From: Prauserella alba
Lineage (GTDB): Bacteria; Actinomycetota; Actinomycetes; Mycobacteriales; Pseudonocardiaceae
Direction of reading: 5' to 3'
Length of the DNA: 64,000 bases
Assembly: GCF_024171735.1 (NCBI RefSeq)
Contig: NZ_JAMTCH010000004.1
Location: forward strand, 868,001-932,000
Shown here piece by piece: positions 1 to 8,220 of this stretch (position 1 is its first letter; every line of letters starts with the position of its first letter). The translations under genes were made by a program, and so were the position numbers. Below the pieces are notes generated by a model. That model searched no databases. It saw only the letters and a program-made list of their open reading frames with translations, and was not told the DNA's origin.

Positions 1-1745
1 GAGTCCGCGATGCTCCCGCCGTGCACGAGCTGCTGGGCGACGGCGTAGGGATCCGACCACTCCGGGCCGTTCCGCTTGGCCTCACCGTTCATCTCCTGCG
101 TACGCGCAGCCTTCTTCGCCGGGCCGCCGTCGAGCGCGACCTTCACCGACGAACCGCTGGCACCCATCCAGAAGTCGGTCGTGAGCCAGGTGGTTCCCGC
201 CAGGTCGCCGGAGTCGACGACGAGCGGCTCGTCGAGCTCCGGAGCGTCACCCTGCGGGTTCTCGTTCCACTCGGCCCGTTCCTCGGACCACTCGCGGTAG
301 GTCGGGCTGTTGATGCCGAGCTGCGTCTGCACCCTGTCGTCGGCGCCGGTGACGGTGTAGCGCTCCTGGAACTTCGTGCCGTCGATGTCGAGCGTGAGCA
401 CTCCGGGGCGGCCACCGTCCTTGCCGATCGCCGTCGGATAACCGTCCTCGGTGACCTCGCCGGAGTACCAGTCACCGGAGATGGCACCTGCGGTGATGTG
501 CGGGAAGGGCAGCTTGTCGAGGCCGAGGGTGTCCTTCCAGCCCTGCGCCGAGTCGCCCTTCTTCATGTTCTCGGTCGTGTGGCTGTGGCCGGAGACGGCA
601 ACGGCCTTGCGGCCCTTGAGCAACTCGTACACGTCGCGTGCCTGGTCGGTCTGGTGCACCGCGCTGGCCTGGTCGTTGTAGTTGATCAGCCCGATGTGGC
701 CCGCGACGACGATCAGCTTGTCCTTGGCGACGTGTTCGAGGTCGCGCTCGAGCCACGCGAGCTGCCGGTCGTCGATCGAGCCGTTGTAGCTGGGGTCACC
801 CTCCGGGTCGTCGCAGTGCGAGCCGAGGCCGTCGAGATTGTCCTCGTCCGGCGTGCACGGGTACTCGACGGTGTTCAGGGCGACGAAATGGACGTCGCCG
901 ACGTCGTAGGAGTAGTAGGTCGGCGCCAGCTGCGCCCGGAAGGTGTCGAACGAGTGCTCCGGCGTCGCCGCGTCGAAGTCGAGGTCGTGGTTGCCAGGCA
1001 GGAACCGCGCAGGCCCGTTGGTCTGCTTGGTGAGCTCCTTCACCTCCGGGTACAGCGACAGGTCGTCACCGACGACGTCGCCGACGAACAGCGAACCGCA
1101 GCTCGCGTAGTCGTTCCGCTGGGCCAGGTCGTTGATGGCGCCCTTGCGCGCGTACTCGAGCTGCGTGCGGTTGTAGGTCTGCAGGTCGCCTGCGACGACG
1201 CAGCTCTGTTCGGGCGCCGCGGTGCCGGGGCTCTCGACCACCGGGAAGTTGACGGCCGACGGCAGGGGTCCGGTGGGCTCGATGCCGCCGTACTTCAGGT
1301 CCGGCGAGCCTTCCGGCAGGTGGTTGTAGTGGAACTGCGGGACGTTGTACTCGTCGACCGGAACCTGGTAGCCGTTCGGCTGAGTGATGAAGACCGTCAT
1401 GTTGTCGAACGCGGGCAGCCGGTAGCGGCCCTCGCTGTCGGCCGTGACGACGTCGCGCCCGTTCGACACGACGACGCCCGCCAGACCGCGTTCGCCGTCG
1501 CCCGCGCTGGAGTCCTCGTTGTCGTCGACGAACACCGTGCCCGTCAGCACGTTCTGCTCGGTGGTTCCCGCCGAGGCCGGCACCACCTGTACCTCACCGC
1601 GGTAGACGCCGTCGCCTGCCTGCTCCTGCTGGGCGCCTGCGGCCGGGGCCACGACGGCGGCCGACGTCGCGGCGATCGCCACGGCCGAGCACGCCGCGAC
1701 CACCGCACGTAGGGTTCTGCGTTCTCGTTCGGCTGACCTGAACAT
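1..1745 (-). CDS. Secreted calcineurin-like phosphoesterase (3' end outside window)
   Basis: Read from ATG at 1745, the product starts with a charged N-terminus (MFRSAERERR) and a hydrophobic Ala/Val stretch ending in AAGAQQ, a Sec signal peptide. A Cna/MetallophosN-like beta domain follows (GTVFVDDNED, GLAGVVVSN, SEGRYRLP, about residues 60-140). The metallophosphoesterase core then shows GDLQ, GDVVGDD, LPGNHD, AGHI and SGHSHT, the metal-ligand blocks of the calcineurin superfamily. A MetallophosC-like region begins near the edge. The usual GDxH first block is GDLQ here, as in bacterial 'MetallophosN/MetallophosC' proteins. It is probably an exported phosphodiesterase or phosphatase; the substrate is unknown. 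At least 581 codons are visible and the stop lies upstream of base 1. Confidence 0.85.
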   Translation of the reverse strand, partial: MFRSAERERRTLRAVVAACSAVAIAATSAAVVAPAAGAQQEQAGDGVYRGEVQVVPASAGTTEQNVLTGTVFVDDNEDSSAGDGERGLAGVVVSNGRDVVTADSEGRYRLPAFDNMTVFITQPNGYQVPVDEYNVPQFHYNHLPEGSPDLKYGGIEPTGPLPSAVNFPVVESPGTAAPEQSCVVAGDLQTYNRTQLEYARKGAINDLAQRNDYASCGSLFVGDVVGDDLSLYPEVKELTKQTNGPARFLPGNHDLDFDAATPEHSFDTFRAQLAPTYYSYDVGDVHFVALNTVEYPCTPDEDNLDGLGSHCDDPEGDPSYNGSIDDRQLAWLERDLEHVAKDKLIVVAGHIGLINYNDQASAVHQTDQARDVYELLKGRKAVAVSGHSHTTENMKKGDSAQGWKDTLGLDKLPFPHITAGAISGDWYSGEVTEDGYPTAIGKDGGRPGVLTLDIDGTKFQERYTVTGADDRVQTQLGINSPTYREWSEERAEWNENPQGDAPELDEPLVVDSGDLAGTTWLTTDFWMGASGSSVKVALDGGPAKKAARTQEMNGEAKRNGPEWSDPYAVAQQLVHGGSIAD

Positions 1746-1929
1746 ACGTTGCGCTCCGATGTGTCGGGGGCCGTTGACCGGCCGAGGACCGGCAGGAAGC
1801 AACCATTCCGGACGAGGCTGAACAGGTTCCGCACAACCGGCGAACACGAGCGAAAGGGACGACGATCGGCCGAAGCGAGGCGGGGCCTTGCCCCACGGCG
1901 GACCCGCACGTGCACACCACGACCCTTAT

Positions 1930-1944
1930 TGGAAATGGTTTTCA
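1930..1944. promoter_or_regulatory. Zur box upstream of the CobW-like/L32 operon
   Basis: TGGAAATGGTTTTCA closely matches the actinobacterial Zur consensus TGAAAATGATTTTCA. It ends 12 bases before the ATG at 1957, so a bound repressor would cover the promoter. Both downstream genes belong to families known to be zinc-starvation induced in mycobacteria and Streptomyces. Confidence 0.75.
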
Positions 1945-1956
1945 CTATCGTTTACG

Positions 1957-3210
1957 ATGTGTGCCGTGACGGACCACCCTCGAACCCCCGTGATCGTCGT
2001 CAGCGGCGTCTCCCCCGCCGCCGACCGTGATGTCGCGCTGCGACTGCAGGACGAAGACCCGGCCACCGCAGTCGTCAACCACGACCTGCGCGAGGTCTCG
2101 TCCGGCGTCGTGCGGCGCACCGTACGGCTCGGCACCGGGAAGACGACGACGATCGTCGAACTCGCCCACGGCTGCGTCACCTGCACCGTGCGCGAAGACC
2201 TGCTCCCACTGCTGCGGCGGCTGGCCGCCGACGCCACCGTCGAACGGATCGTGCTGCAGCTGGACGAAGCCATGGACCCCGAGCAGGTGTGCCTGACCAT
2301 CGAGCACGTCGTCCTCGGCGACCGCCCGGTGGGCGAGGACATCGACCTGGCAGTCGTGGTCACGGCCATCGACGCCGAGAGCTTCGTCCACGACGTCACG
2401 GGTGACACGACCATGGCCGAACGCGGGCTGCACGGATCCGCCGACGACGAGCGGACGGTCGCCCACGTCGCACTGGCCCAGATCGAGTTCGCCGACGTGG
2501 TCGTGTCCGCCGGACGCGCTGCTGACGCGTGGTCAGCGGCCAGGACGAACGCGATCCTCGAGCGCGTCGCCCCGTCGGCACCCGTGCTCGACCTCGCGGT
2601 GACCGATCGCGACACACTGCTCGCGGCGGTGCCGTCCGACGCGCGGCGAGGCACGGGCGACGACCCCCACGGAGCGTTGTTGCGCGGCCAGCCGCCGCTG
2701 CACCCCGACTGCGGCGTCGCCGTCGCGGTCTTCTCCGAACGCAGACCCTTCCACCCGGAACGCCTGCACGAAGCCATCGACGTGCTGCTCGACGGCGTAC
2801 TGCGCGCCCGTGGCCGCGTGTGGATCGCCAGCCAGCCCGACGTGGCGCTGTGGCTGGAATCGGCGGGCGGCGGACTCGGCGTCGGTCACCTCGGCCCGTG
2901 GCTCGACTCGCCGGACGCTCCGGAGTGGACGGACGTCTCGGCCGAACGGCGGACGCTCGCGTCACTGCGCTGGGACCCACTGTTCGGCGACCGGGACCAG
3001 GAGATCGTCGTGATCTCCCACGAGGCGGATCCGCAGTTCGTCGAGGACACGCTGCGCGGCGCACTGCTGACCGACGAGGAACTCGCAGCGGGCCGCCGGG
3101 CCTGGGCCCACTACCCGGATCCGTTCGGGGCGTGGCACGAGGAACCGTGCGACGACACCGATGCCGACTCCGATTCGGAGACGGTCCACAACGGACGAAA
3201 CGAGTCCTGA
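1957..3210 (+). CDS. CobW-family zinc-starvation protein, Rv0106-like
   Basis: A 417-residue member of the CobW/G3E group most like Mycobacterium tuberculosis Rv0106. In mycobacteria this Zur-regulated protein sits with the alternative ribosomal proteins and has been linked to zinc-dependent ribosome hibernation; that role is recalled, not shown here. Visible landmarks are the ELAHGCVTCTVREDL block (the CobW CxxC zinc site, about residues 70-84), FSERRPFHPERLH of the CobW C-terminal domain (about 260-272) and a conserved FGDRDQ. The N-terminal Walker A normally found after the first beta strand is absent: SGVSPAADRD stands in its place. A GTGKTTT string further on aligns with non-P-loop sequence. 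I chose the ATG at 1957 because it lies just after the Zur box; GTG 1966 is an alternative. No clear Shine-Dalgarno is seen, so the message may be leaderless. It lies 21 bp before rpmF, in one operon. Confidence 0.85.
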   Translation: MCAVTDHPRTPVIVVSGVSPAADRDVALRLQDEDPATAVVNHDLREVSSGVVRRTVRLGTGKTTTIVELAHGCVTCTVREDLLPLLRRLAADATVERIVLQLDEAMDPEQVCLTIEHVVLGDRPVGEDIDLAVVVTAIDAESFVHDVTGDTTMAERGLHGSADDERTVAHVALAQIEFADVVVSAGRAADAWSAARTNAILERVAPSAPVLDLAVTDRDTLLAAVPSDARRGTGDDPHGALLRGQPPLHPDCGVAVAVFSERRPFHPERLHEAIDVLLDGVLRARGRVWIASQPDVALWLESAGGGLGVGHLGPWLDSPDAPEWTDVSAERRTLASLRWDPLFGDRDQEIVVISHEADPQFVEDTLRGALLTDEELAAGRRAWAHYPDPFGAWHEEPCDDTDADSDSETVHNGRNES

Positions 3211-3231
3211 ACACACCGAAGGGCACACACC

Positions 3232-3393
3232 ATGGCAGTACCCAAACGCAAGAAGTCGCGCGCCAACACCCGGACGCGGCGTTCACAGTGGAAGGCGAAG
3301 GCTCCGGACCTGGTGCCGATCGTGGTGCGCGGCGAACGAAAACTCGTGCCACGCAGGCTCGTCGCTTACTACCACCGCTACGGCGGCGAATAG
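3232..3393 (+). CDS. rpmF: 50S ribosomal protein L32, zinc-independent (cysteine-free) form
   Basis: A 53-residue protein beginning [10 protein letters not shown], the standard bacterial L32 start, with an RRSQWKA block. It has no cysteine at all, whereas zinc-binding L32 carries CxxC pairs in its C-terminal half. This is the C-minus paralogue that replaces the zinc form when zinc is scarce, freeing ribosomal zinc. It follows the CobW-like gene by 21 bp with a GAAGGG ribosome site, so it should share the Zur box at 1930-1944. A strong terminator follows it. Confidence 0.92.
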   Translation: MAVPKRKKSRANTRTRRSQWKAKAPDLVPIVVRGERKLVPRRLVAYYHRYGGE

Positions 3394-3412
3394 GCATCCG
3401 CCGACGGAACTG

Positions 3413-3453
3413 GAAAAGGCGAGGCGTGACACGCGGTCACGCCTCGCCTTTTC
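3413..3453 (+). terminator. Rho-independent terminator after rpmF
   Basis: An 18-bp perfect inverted repeat (GAAAAGGCGAGGCGTGAC and its complement) surrounds a 5-base loop and ends in TTTTC. The A-run on one side and T-run on the other let it work in both directions, so it can also end rpmJ transcription from the opposite strand. Confidence 0.85.
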
Positions 3454-3523
3454 ACCGCCCCAGAGGGGCGGACACGACGGCGCAGGCCGTCGGCCGCTCC
3501 GAGAACCGGAACGGCCGGGCAGA

Positions 3524-3646
3524 TCAGCCCTGGCGCGCCTTGTAGCGCGGGTTCTTCTTGTTGATCACGAACACCCTGCCGTGCCTGCGCACGACCTGCG
3601 CGCCGGGCTTCTGCTTCAACGAGCGCAGCGACTTGCGGACCTTCAT
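3524..3646 (-). CDS. rpmJ: 50S ribosomal protein L36, zinc-independent form
   Basis: A 40-residue protein ([19 protein letters not shown]... [10 protein letters not shown]). Normal L36 is about 37 residues and holds a CxxC...CxxxxH zinc ribbon. This copy has no cysteine and carries the longer C-terminus typical of the C-minus paralogue. An AAGGAG ribosome site lies 5 bases before ATG. A Zur-type box sits about 40 bp upstream at 3685-3704. It is oriented convergently with rpmF but forms the same functional set: zinc-sparing ribosome components. Confidence 0.92.
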   Translation of the reverse strand: MKVRKSLRSLKQKPGAQVVRRHGRVFVINKKNPRYKARQG

Positions 3647-3684
3647 CACCACTCCTTCTTGCAGGACCGGCCAACACCATAGAC

Positions 3685-3704
3685 GATAATGGTTATCATT
3701 TCCA
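3685..3704. promoter_or_regulatory. Zur box upstream of rpmJ
   Basis: Read on the minus strand, this is GGAAATGATAACCATTATCG, close to the Zur/Fur-type consensus built on AATGATNNNCATT. It lies upstream of the cysteine-free L36 gene in the gap between rpmJ and the DUF488 gene. Confidence 0.7.
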
Positions 3705-3871
3705 ATTACGTCCCGTAGCGGGCAACGACGGCGGCGGTCGCTCCTCGACGACCACCCGTGGGCCCGGGCGGTCGCCGGGTAACCCGCGGTCGGCGCACCA
3801 TGAACGTGGCCCGCCGGCTGGCACCCATGCAAGCCGCAGCCGGTGTCACGATCCGCGAAGGAGGCAGGAGA

Positions 3872-4255
3872 GTGGCGAGCAGAACCGTGCGGGTACGCCG
3901 GATCTACGAGTCCCCACGCGACGACGACGGCGCGCGCGTACTCGTCGACCGCGTGTGGCCACGAGGCATGAAGAAGGAGTCCGCCCGACTGGACGACTGG
4001 GTCAAGACGATCGCGCCGTCGACCGAACTTCGGAAATGGTATGCGCACGACCCCGAGAAGTTCGCCGAGTTCCGCCGCCGCTACCTGGCGGAACTGGAAT
4101 CGCCGGACGCCGCGACGGCCCTGGCGGAGCTACGGGGGCGCGCGAACCCCGACGGCCTCACCCTGTTGACCGCCACCAAGGACGTCCCACACAGCCACGC
4201 ACAGGTACTGGCCGATCTACTGCATCCATCGACTTCATTCCATGCGAATCCTTGA
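3872..4255 (+). CDS. DUF488 (YeaO-like) family protein
   Basis: A 127-residue protein carrying the DUF488 signature: [11 protein letters not shown] near the N-terminus, then [22 protein letters not shown] and the C-terminal [18 protein letters not shown]. The GTG at 3872 is preferred over an upstream ATG at 3758 because GGAGGCAGGAG lies just before it and the family begins with RVRRIYE. The biochemical function of this family is not established. It has no obvious partnership with the zinc genes or the P450 downstream. Confidence 0.85.
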   Translation: MASRTVRVRRIYESPRDDDGARVLVDRVWPRGMKKESARLDDWVKTIAPSTELRKWYAHDPEKFAEFRRRYLAELESPDAATALAELRGRANPDGLTLLTATKDVPHSHAQVLADLLHPSTSFHANP

Positions 4256-4280
4256 CATGGATTTCGGCGGACTCGATACT
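4252..4280 (+). promoter_or_regulatory. Housekeeping-type promoter for the P450 gene
   Basis: TTGACA (4252-4257) and GATACT (4275-4280) are separated by 17 bases, an almost ideal sigma-70/HrdB promoter. It implies an untranslated leader of about 130 nt before the P450 start at 4418. The -35 overlaps the end of the DUF488 gene. Confidence 0.6.
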
Positions 4281-4417
4281 GCTACGAGTGTGATCCGGTT
4301 CATATGCGACCGCAGGATGTCGTGGTCGCCGACGAGAGGTGCATGCGGACGGCGGTGGTCCTGAGCGCGTTCCGGTTCGAGTCGTCCGTCGTTTCTGATC
4401 AAAGGAGATCGCTCACG

Positions 4418-5629
4418 ATGACTGCTCTGCACGAAGCACCCGACATTCTTTCCGCGGAATTCGCCGAGAATCCGTACCCGCACTACCGGATCATGCGCGA
4501 CGAGCACCCGCTGATCTGGCACGAGGGAATGCAGAGCTACCTCATCTCTCGATACGACGACGTCGAGAAGGCCTTCCGCGACCCGGTTTTCACCAGTGAC
4601 AACTACGACTGGCAGCTCGAACCGGTCCACGGCCGGACCATCTTGCAGATGAACGGCCGCGAGCACGCCACACACCGGGCACTGGTGTCCTCGGCGTTCC
4701 GCGGCAACGAGCTGGAAACGAAGTTCCTCCCGGTCATCGAGCGAAACAGCCGGGAACTGATCGACGGGCTGCGTGATCGGAACCCGGTCGACCTCGTCGA
4801 GCATTTCGCCACCCGGTTTCCGATCAACGTGATCGTCGACATGCTCGGACTTCCGAAGAGCGACCACGACAAGTTCCACCAGTGGTACACGTCGATCATG
4901 GCGTTCCTGTCCAACTTGACGCAGGACCCGGACGTGATGGCCGAGGGAATGCGCACCAAGGAGGAGTTCGCCTCATACCTGATCCCGATCATCCGGCAGC
5001 GCAGGCAGAACCCGGGTGACGACCTGCTCTCGACATTGTGCGCCGCCGAGATCGACGGCGAGCACATGTCCGACGAGGAGATCAAGGCGTTCTGCAGCCT
5101 GTTGCTGACCGCAGGCGGCGAGACGACGGACAAAGCGATCGCCAGTCTGATGAAGAACCTGCTCGAACATCCCGACCAGCTCGAAGCCGTGCGGGCGGAC
5201 CGCTCGCTCATCGGGGCCGCCTTCGCGGAAACGCTGCGCTTCTCCCCACCCGTGCACATGATCATGCGCCAACCCAGCGAGGACGTCGAACTGTCGGGCG
5301 GAGTCGTGCCCGCGGGCAGCACGGTCACCTGCCTGATCGGCGCGGCGGGGCGGGACGAGCAGCACTACGCGAATCCGGAGACGTTCGACATCTTCCGCGA
5401 CGACCTGTCGACCACCAAGGCGTTCTCCGCGGCGGCCGACCACCTCGCGTTCTGCCTCGGCAGGCACTTCTGCGTCGGGGCCATGCTGGCGAAGACCGAG
5501 ATCGAGGTCGGCGTGGACATGCTGCTCGACGCCATGCCCACGGTACGGTTCGCCGACGGAGCGCCCGCCGAGGCAGGTGTGTTCACCCGGGCCCCGACAC
5601 AACTCTGGATCGACCGCACGCCGGCGTGA
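4418..5629 (+). CDS. Cytochrome P450
   Basis: A soluble bacterial class I P450 of 403 residues. Visible motifs are the I-helix AGGETT (residues 232-237, oxygen activation), the K-helix ETLR (271-274) and the heme loop FCLGRHFCVG (345-354) with Cys352 as the thiolate ligand. AAAGGAGAT precedes ATG 4418, which decides the start over an upstream ATG at 4304. No ferredoxin or ferredoxin reductase lies beside it, so electrons must come from elsewhere. The substrate cannot be read from sequence, and no biosynthetic genes adjoin it to suggest one. It stands alone between its own promoter and a terminator. Confidence 0.92.
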   Translation: MTALHEAPDILSAEFAENPYPHYRIMRDEHPLIWHEGMQSYLISRYDDVEKAFRDPVFTSDNYDWQLEPVHGRTILQMNGREHATHRALVSSAFRGNELETKFLPVIERNSRELIDGLRDRNPVDLVEHFATRFPINVIVDMLGLPKSDHDKFHQWYTSIMAFLSNLTQDPDVMAEGMRTKEEFASYLIPIIRQRRQNPGDDLLSTLCAAEIDGEHMSDEEIKAFCSLLLTAGGETTDKAIASLMKNLLEHPDQLEAVRADRSLIGAAFAETLRFSPPVHMIMRQPSEDVELSGGVVPAGSTVTCLIGAAGRDEQHYANPETFDIFRDDLSTTKAFSAAADHLAFCLGRHFCVGAMLAKTEIEVGVDMLLDAMPTVRFADGAPAEAGVFTRAPTQLWIDRTPA

Positions 5630-5643
5630 CGGCCCACCGACGC

Positions 5644-5682
5644 GTGATGCCGGGTCCCGCCGCGGGGAGGGACCGGCATCAC
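5644..5682. terminator. Bidirectional terminator between P450 and KGSA dehydrogenase
   Basis: GTGATGCCGG-TCCC pairs with GGGA-CCGGCATCAC around a GC-rich loop, between two convergent genes. Confidence 0.65.
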
Positions 5683-5683
5683 A

Positions 5684-7192
5684 TCAGGCCGGGACGCCGT
5701 CGACGCGCCGGGGAATGCCGAGCGGGTTGCCGTCCCGCAGCTCCTCGGGAAGCAGCTCGTCCGGCACGTCCTGGTAGGTCACCGGGCGCAGGAACCTCCG
5801 GATCGCCGTGGCGCCCACGGACGTGTGGAGCGGATCGGTGGTGGCGGGCCACGGCCCGCCATGGTGCTGCGACCAGGTCACGGCCACGCCGGTCGGCCAG
5901 CCGTTGACGATGATCCGCCCGACGCTCTCCCGAAGCACCCCGACGATGTCACCCGCCGTGGGATCGCCGGGTTCGGCGTGCAGACTTCCCGTGAGGCTGC
6001 CCGGCACGGTGCGCAGAGCCCGGTGCAGGGAGTCGGTGTCGCGGTATTCCACGAGCACGGTGACCGGACCGAAGCATTCGCCCGCCAGCGCATCGGCCCG
6101 GGAGGCGAAGGTCTCGGCGTCCACGGCCAGCACTGCAGGGAGGACGTCGTGACCGTCGGCGTCCAGCGGCTCGGCCTTCACCAGCTCACGCACGCCGGGC
6201 ACCTCCGACAGGGCCGCGACGCCGGACTGAAAGGCGTCCCGCATCCGCGCGGTGAGCATCGGCGCGGGCGCCGACGGCCGCACAGCGTCGGCAGCCTGCG
6301 AGTCGAAGCCGGAATCGGCGGGCACGAAGACCACGCCCGGCTTCGTGCAGAACTGCCCGGTACCGAGCCGGAAGGAACCGGCCAGCCCCTCGGCGATCTC
6401 GCGGCCGCGCGCGTCGACCGCGGACCCGGTGACGACGACCGGGTTGATGCTGCCGAGTTCCCCGTAGAACGGAATCGGGTTCTCCCGTCCGACGGCCAGG
6501 TCGTACAGCGCCCGACCGCCACCGGTCGACCCGGTGAAACCGACCGCCGTGATCGACGGATCGGTCACCAGTGCGGGCCCCGCCTCGTAACCGTGCACGA
6601 CGCTCAACGTCCCGTCGGGAGCGCCCGCCTCCGACAGGGCCCCGGCAGCCAGGTCCGCGATCCGTTCGGACAGGCCGGGGTGCCCTGGATGGGCCTTCAC
6701 CACGACGGGACACCCGGCGGCCAGTGCACTCGCGGTGTCACCGCCGAGCACCGAGAACGCGAACGGGAAGTTGCCGGCCGCGAACACCGCGACCGGACCG
6801 AGCGGCACGAGCATGCGGCGCAGGTCCCCGTGCGGCGGGACGGCGTTCGCATCCGGCCGGTCGATGACCGCTTCGCAGAAGGCGCCGTCACGCAGCACGT
6901 CGGCGAACATGTCCAACTGCGCCGCCGTGCGGGCCAGCTCGCCGGGGAGCCGCGGACTGCCGAGCGCGGTCTCGCGGTCGGCGAGCTCGACCAGCTCGTT
7001 CTCGTTCTGCCGCAGCGCCGTAGCCAGCGCGTTCAGCAACTGGCCCCGCCCGGCGTAGGGCAGGCCGGCCAACCGCGGTGCGCAGTCGGCCGCGCGCTGC
7101 GCGACGCTGCGCACCTGCTCGGCGCGGGTGTCGGGGACCGGATCACCGACCGGCTCGCCGGTACGCGGATCGACTCCCTGGTTCAACGACAT
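5684..7192 (-). CDS. Alpha-ketoglutaric semialdehyde dehydrogenase (NADP+-type ALDH)
   Basis: A 502-residue aldehyde dehydrogenase of the KGSADH subgroup, which oxidises alpha-ketoglutaric semialdehyde to alpha-ketoglutarate at the end of oxidative pentose, hexarate and hydroxyproline routes. Subgroup features are FAAGNFPFAFSVLGGDTASALAAG, KAHPGHP, FYGELGSINPV (holding the catalytic Glu) and TGQFCTKPG with the nucleophilic Cys, plus the terminal IPRRVDGVPA that is also nearly repeated in the second copy at 26026-27525. The start ATG 7192 follows GGAAAGG. It is the last gene of a three-gene minus-strand operon with the hydroxyacid dehydrogenase and the XylX-like dehydratase. The likely source of its substrate is that dehydratase. 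Confidence 0.9.
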   Translation of the reverse strand: MSLNQGVDPRTGEPVGDPVPDTRAEQVRSVAQRAADCAPRLAGLPYAGRGQLLNALATALRQNENELVELADRETALGSPRLPGELARTAAQLDMFADVLRDGAFCEAVIDRPDANAVPPHGDLRRMLVPLGPVAVFAAGNFPFAFSVLGGDTASALAAGCPVVVKAHPGHPGLSERIADLAAGALSEAGAPDGTLSVVHGYEAGPALVTDPSITAVGFTGSTGGGRALYDLAVGRENPIPFYGELGSINPVVVTGSAVDARGREIAEGLAGSFRLGTGQFCTKPGVVFVPADSGFDSQAADAVRPSAPAPMLTARMRDAFQSGVAALSEVPGVRELVKAEPLDADGHDVLPAVLAVDAETFASRADALAGECFGPVTVLVEYRDTDSLHRALRTVPGSLTGSLHAEPGDPTAGDIVGVLRESVGRIIVNGWPTGVAVTWSQHHGGPWPATTDPLHTSVGATAIRRFLRPVTYQDVPDELLPEELRDGNPLGIPRRVDGVPA

Positions 7193-7266
7193 CACCTTTC
7201 CGTCGAGACTCGCCGATGGGAACGGTTCGGGTGGCGCGACCGCCGGAACCGCCTCGACAGTGTCCG

Positions 7267-8220
7267 TCAACGCACCGGACACCGCAGCGGTTTGCCCGAC
7301 AGCGCGCGGTCGGCCTCCTCGGCCGCCAGCCGCTGCAACGCGGCGAGGGAGCTGTCCGAGAAGAACGCCGCGTGCGGGGTCAGCAAAACCTCGCGAAGCT
7401 CCCGCAACCGGGAGTCCGCCGCGAGCGGTTCGGGATCGAAGACGTCGAGTGCGGCACCGGCGACCTGACCCGACTCGACCGCGTCGGCGAGCGCGTCCTG
7501 GTCGACGAGGCCGCCGCGGGAGGTGTTCACGAGGAACGCTCCCCTGCGCATCAGGGCGAAGGCCGACGCGTCGAGCAGCTTGCTGGTCTCCGCGGTCAAC
7601 GGGGCGTGCAACGACACCGCGTCGGCCGCACCGAGCAGTTCGTCCAACTCGGACAGCCGGACACCGTGGGCGGCGGCCGCGTGCGCGTCGGCGTAGGGGT
7701 CGTGGGCCAGCACGGTGAAACCGAACGGCGCCAACCGCTTCGCGACCGCGAGCCCGATCTGCCCGAGGCCGACGAGGCCGATCGTGGTGCCGGCGAACCC
7801 GGGTACCGACCCGAGGTCGCGGGGAGCGCACCAGCCGTCCCGGTGCACGGCCCGGTCGAACCGGGTCAGCCTGCGCAACAGTGTCAGCAGGCAGGCGACG
7901 GTGTGGTCGGCGACCGTGTCGACGCCGTAGTCCGGCACGTTCGCGACGGTGACACCGAGGTCGGCCGCGGCAGCGACGTCGACGTTGTCGTAGCCGATGC
8001 CGTAACGGATCACCGCCGCACCGTCGGCCATGGCGGAGAGAACGGCACGGGTCGTCGGGGCGAAGTTGACGAACGCGACGTCCGCACCCCGCACCGCCTC
8101 GACGGTCTCTTCCTCGGTCCGGCACTGGTGCACCGCGAACTCGGCGCCGTGCCGGTCGGCGACCGCGGCCTCGCCGGTCACATCGCCGAAGGCGTGATCG
8201 GTGACGACGACGCGTCTCAT
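7267..8220 (-). CDS. D-2-hydroxyacid dehydrogenase (CtBP-like)
   Basis: A 317-residue NAD(P)-dependent dehydrogenase. The Rossmann motif is GLVGLGQIGLAVAKR (about residues 147-161). The substrate loop is VIRYGIGYDNVD, the catalytic Arg lies in NTSRGGLVDQDAL, and Glu and His are expected in the FDPEPL and LTPHAAF blocks. It resembles C-terminal-binding-protein/phosphoglycerate dehydrogenase-like enzymes. The ATG overlaps the stop of the upstream FAH gene by 4 bp, so the two are translationally coupled. In a sugar-acid operon it probably interconverts a 2-keto acid and a 2-hydroxy acid; the exact substrate is unknown. Confidence 0.88.
   Translation of the reverse strand: MRRVVVTDHAFGDVTGEAAVADRHGAEFAVHQCRTEEETVEAVRGADVAFVNFAPTTRAVLSAMADGAAVIRYGIGYDNVDVAAAADLGVTVANVPDYGVDTVADHTVACLLTLLRRLTRFDRAVHRDGWCAPRDLGSVPGFAGTTIGLVGLGQIGLAVAKRLAPFGFTVLAHDPYADAHAAAAHGVRLSELDELLGAADAVSLHAPLTAETSKLLDASAFALMRRGAFLVNTSRGGLVDQDALADAVESGQVAGAALDVFDPEPLAADSRLRELREVLLTPHAAFFSDSSLAALQRLAAEEADRALSGKPLRCPVR

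Noticed and set aside
21-1712. Plus-strand open frame of 563 codons
   Set aside because: Antisense to the calcineurin-like phosphoesterase, which has a signal peptide and metal motifs.
2131-2151. GTGKTTT as a genuine P-loop in the CobW-like protein
   Set aside because: It lacks the leading Gly of GxxxxGK[ST] and lies outside the normal loop after the first strand; recalled Rv0106 has no such sequence there.
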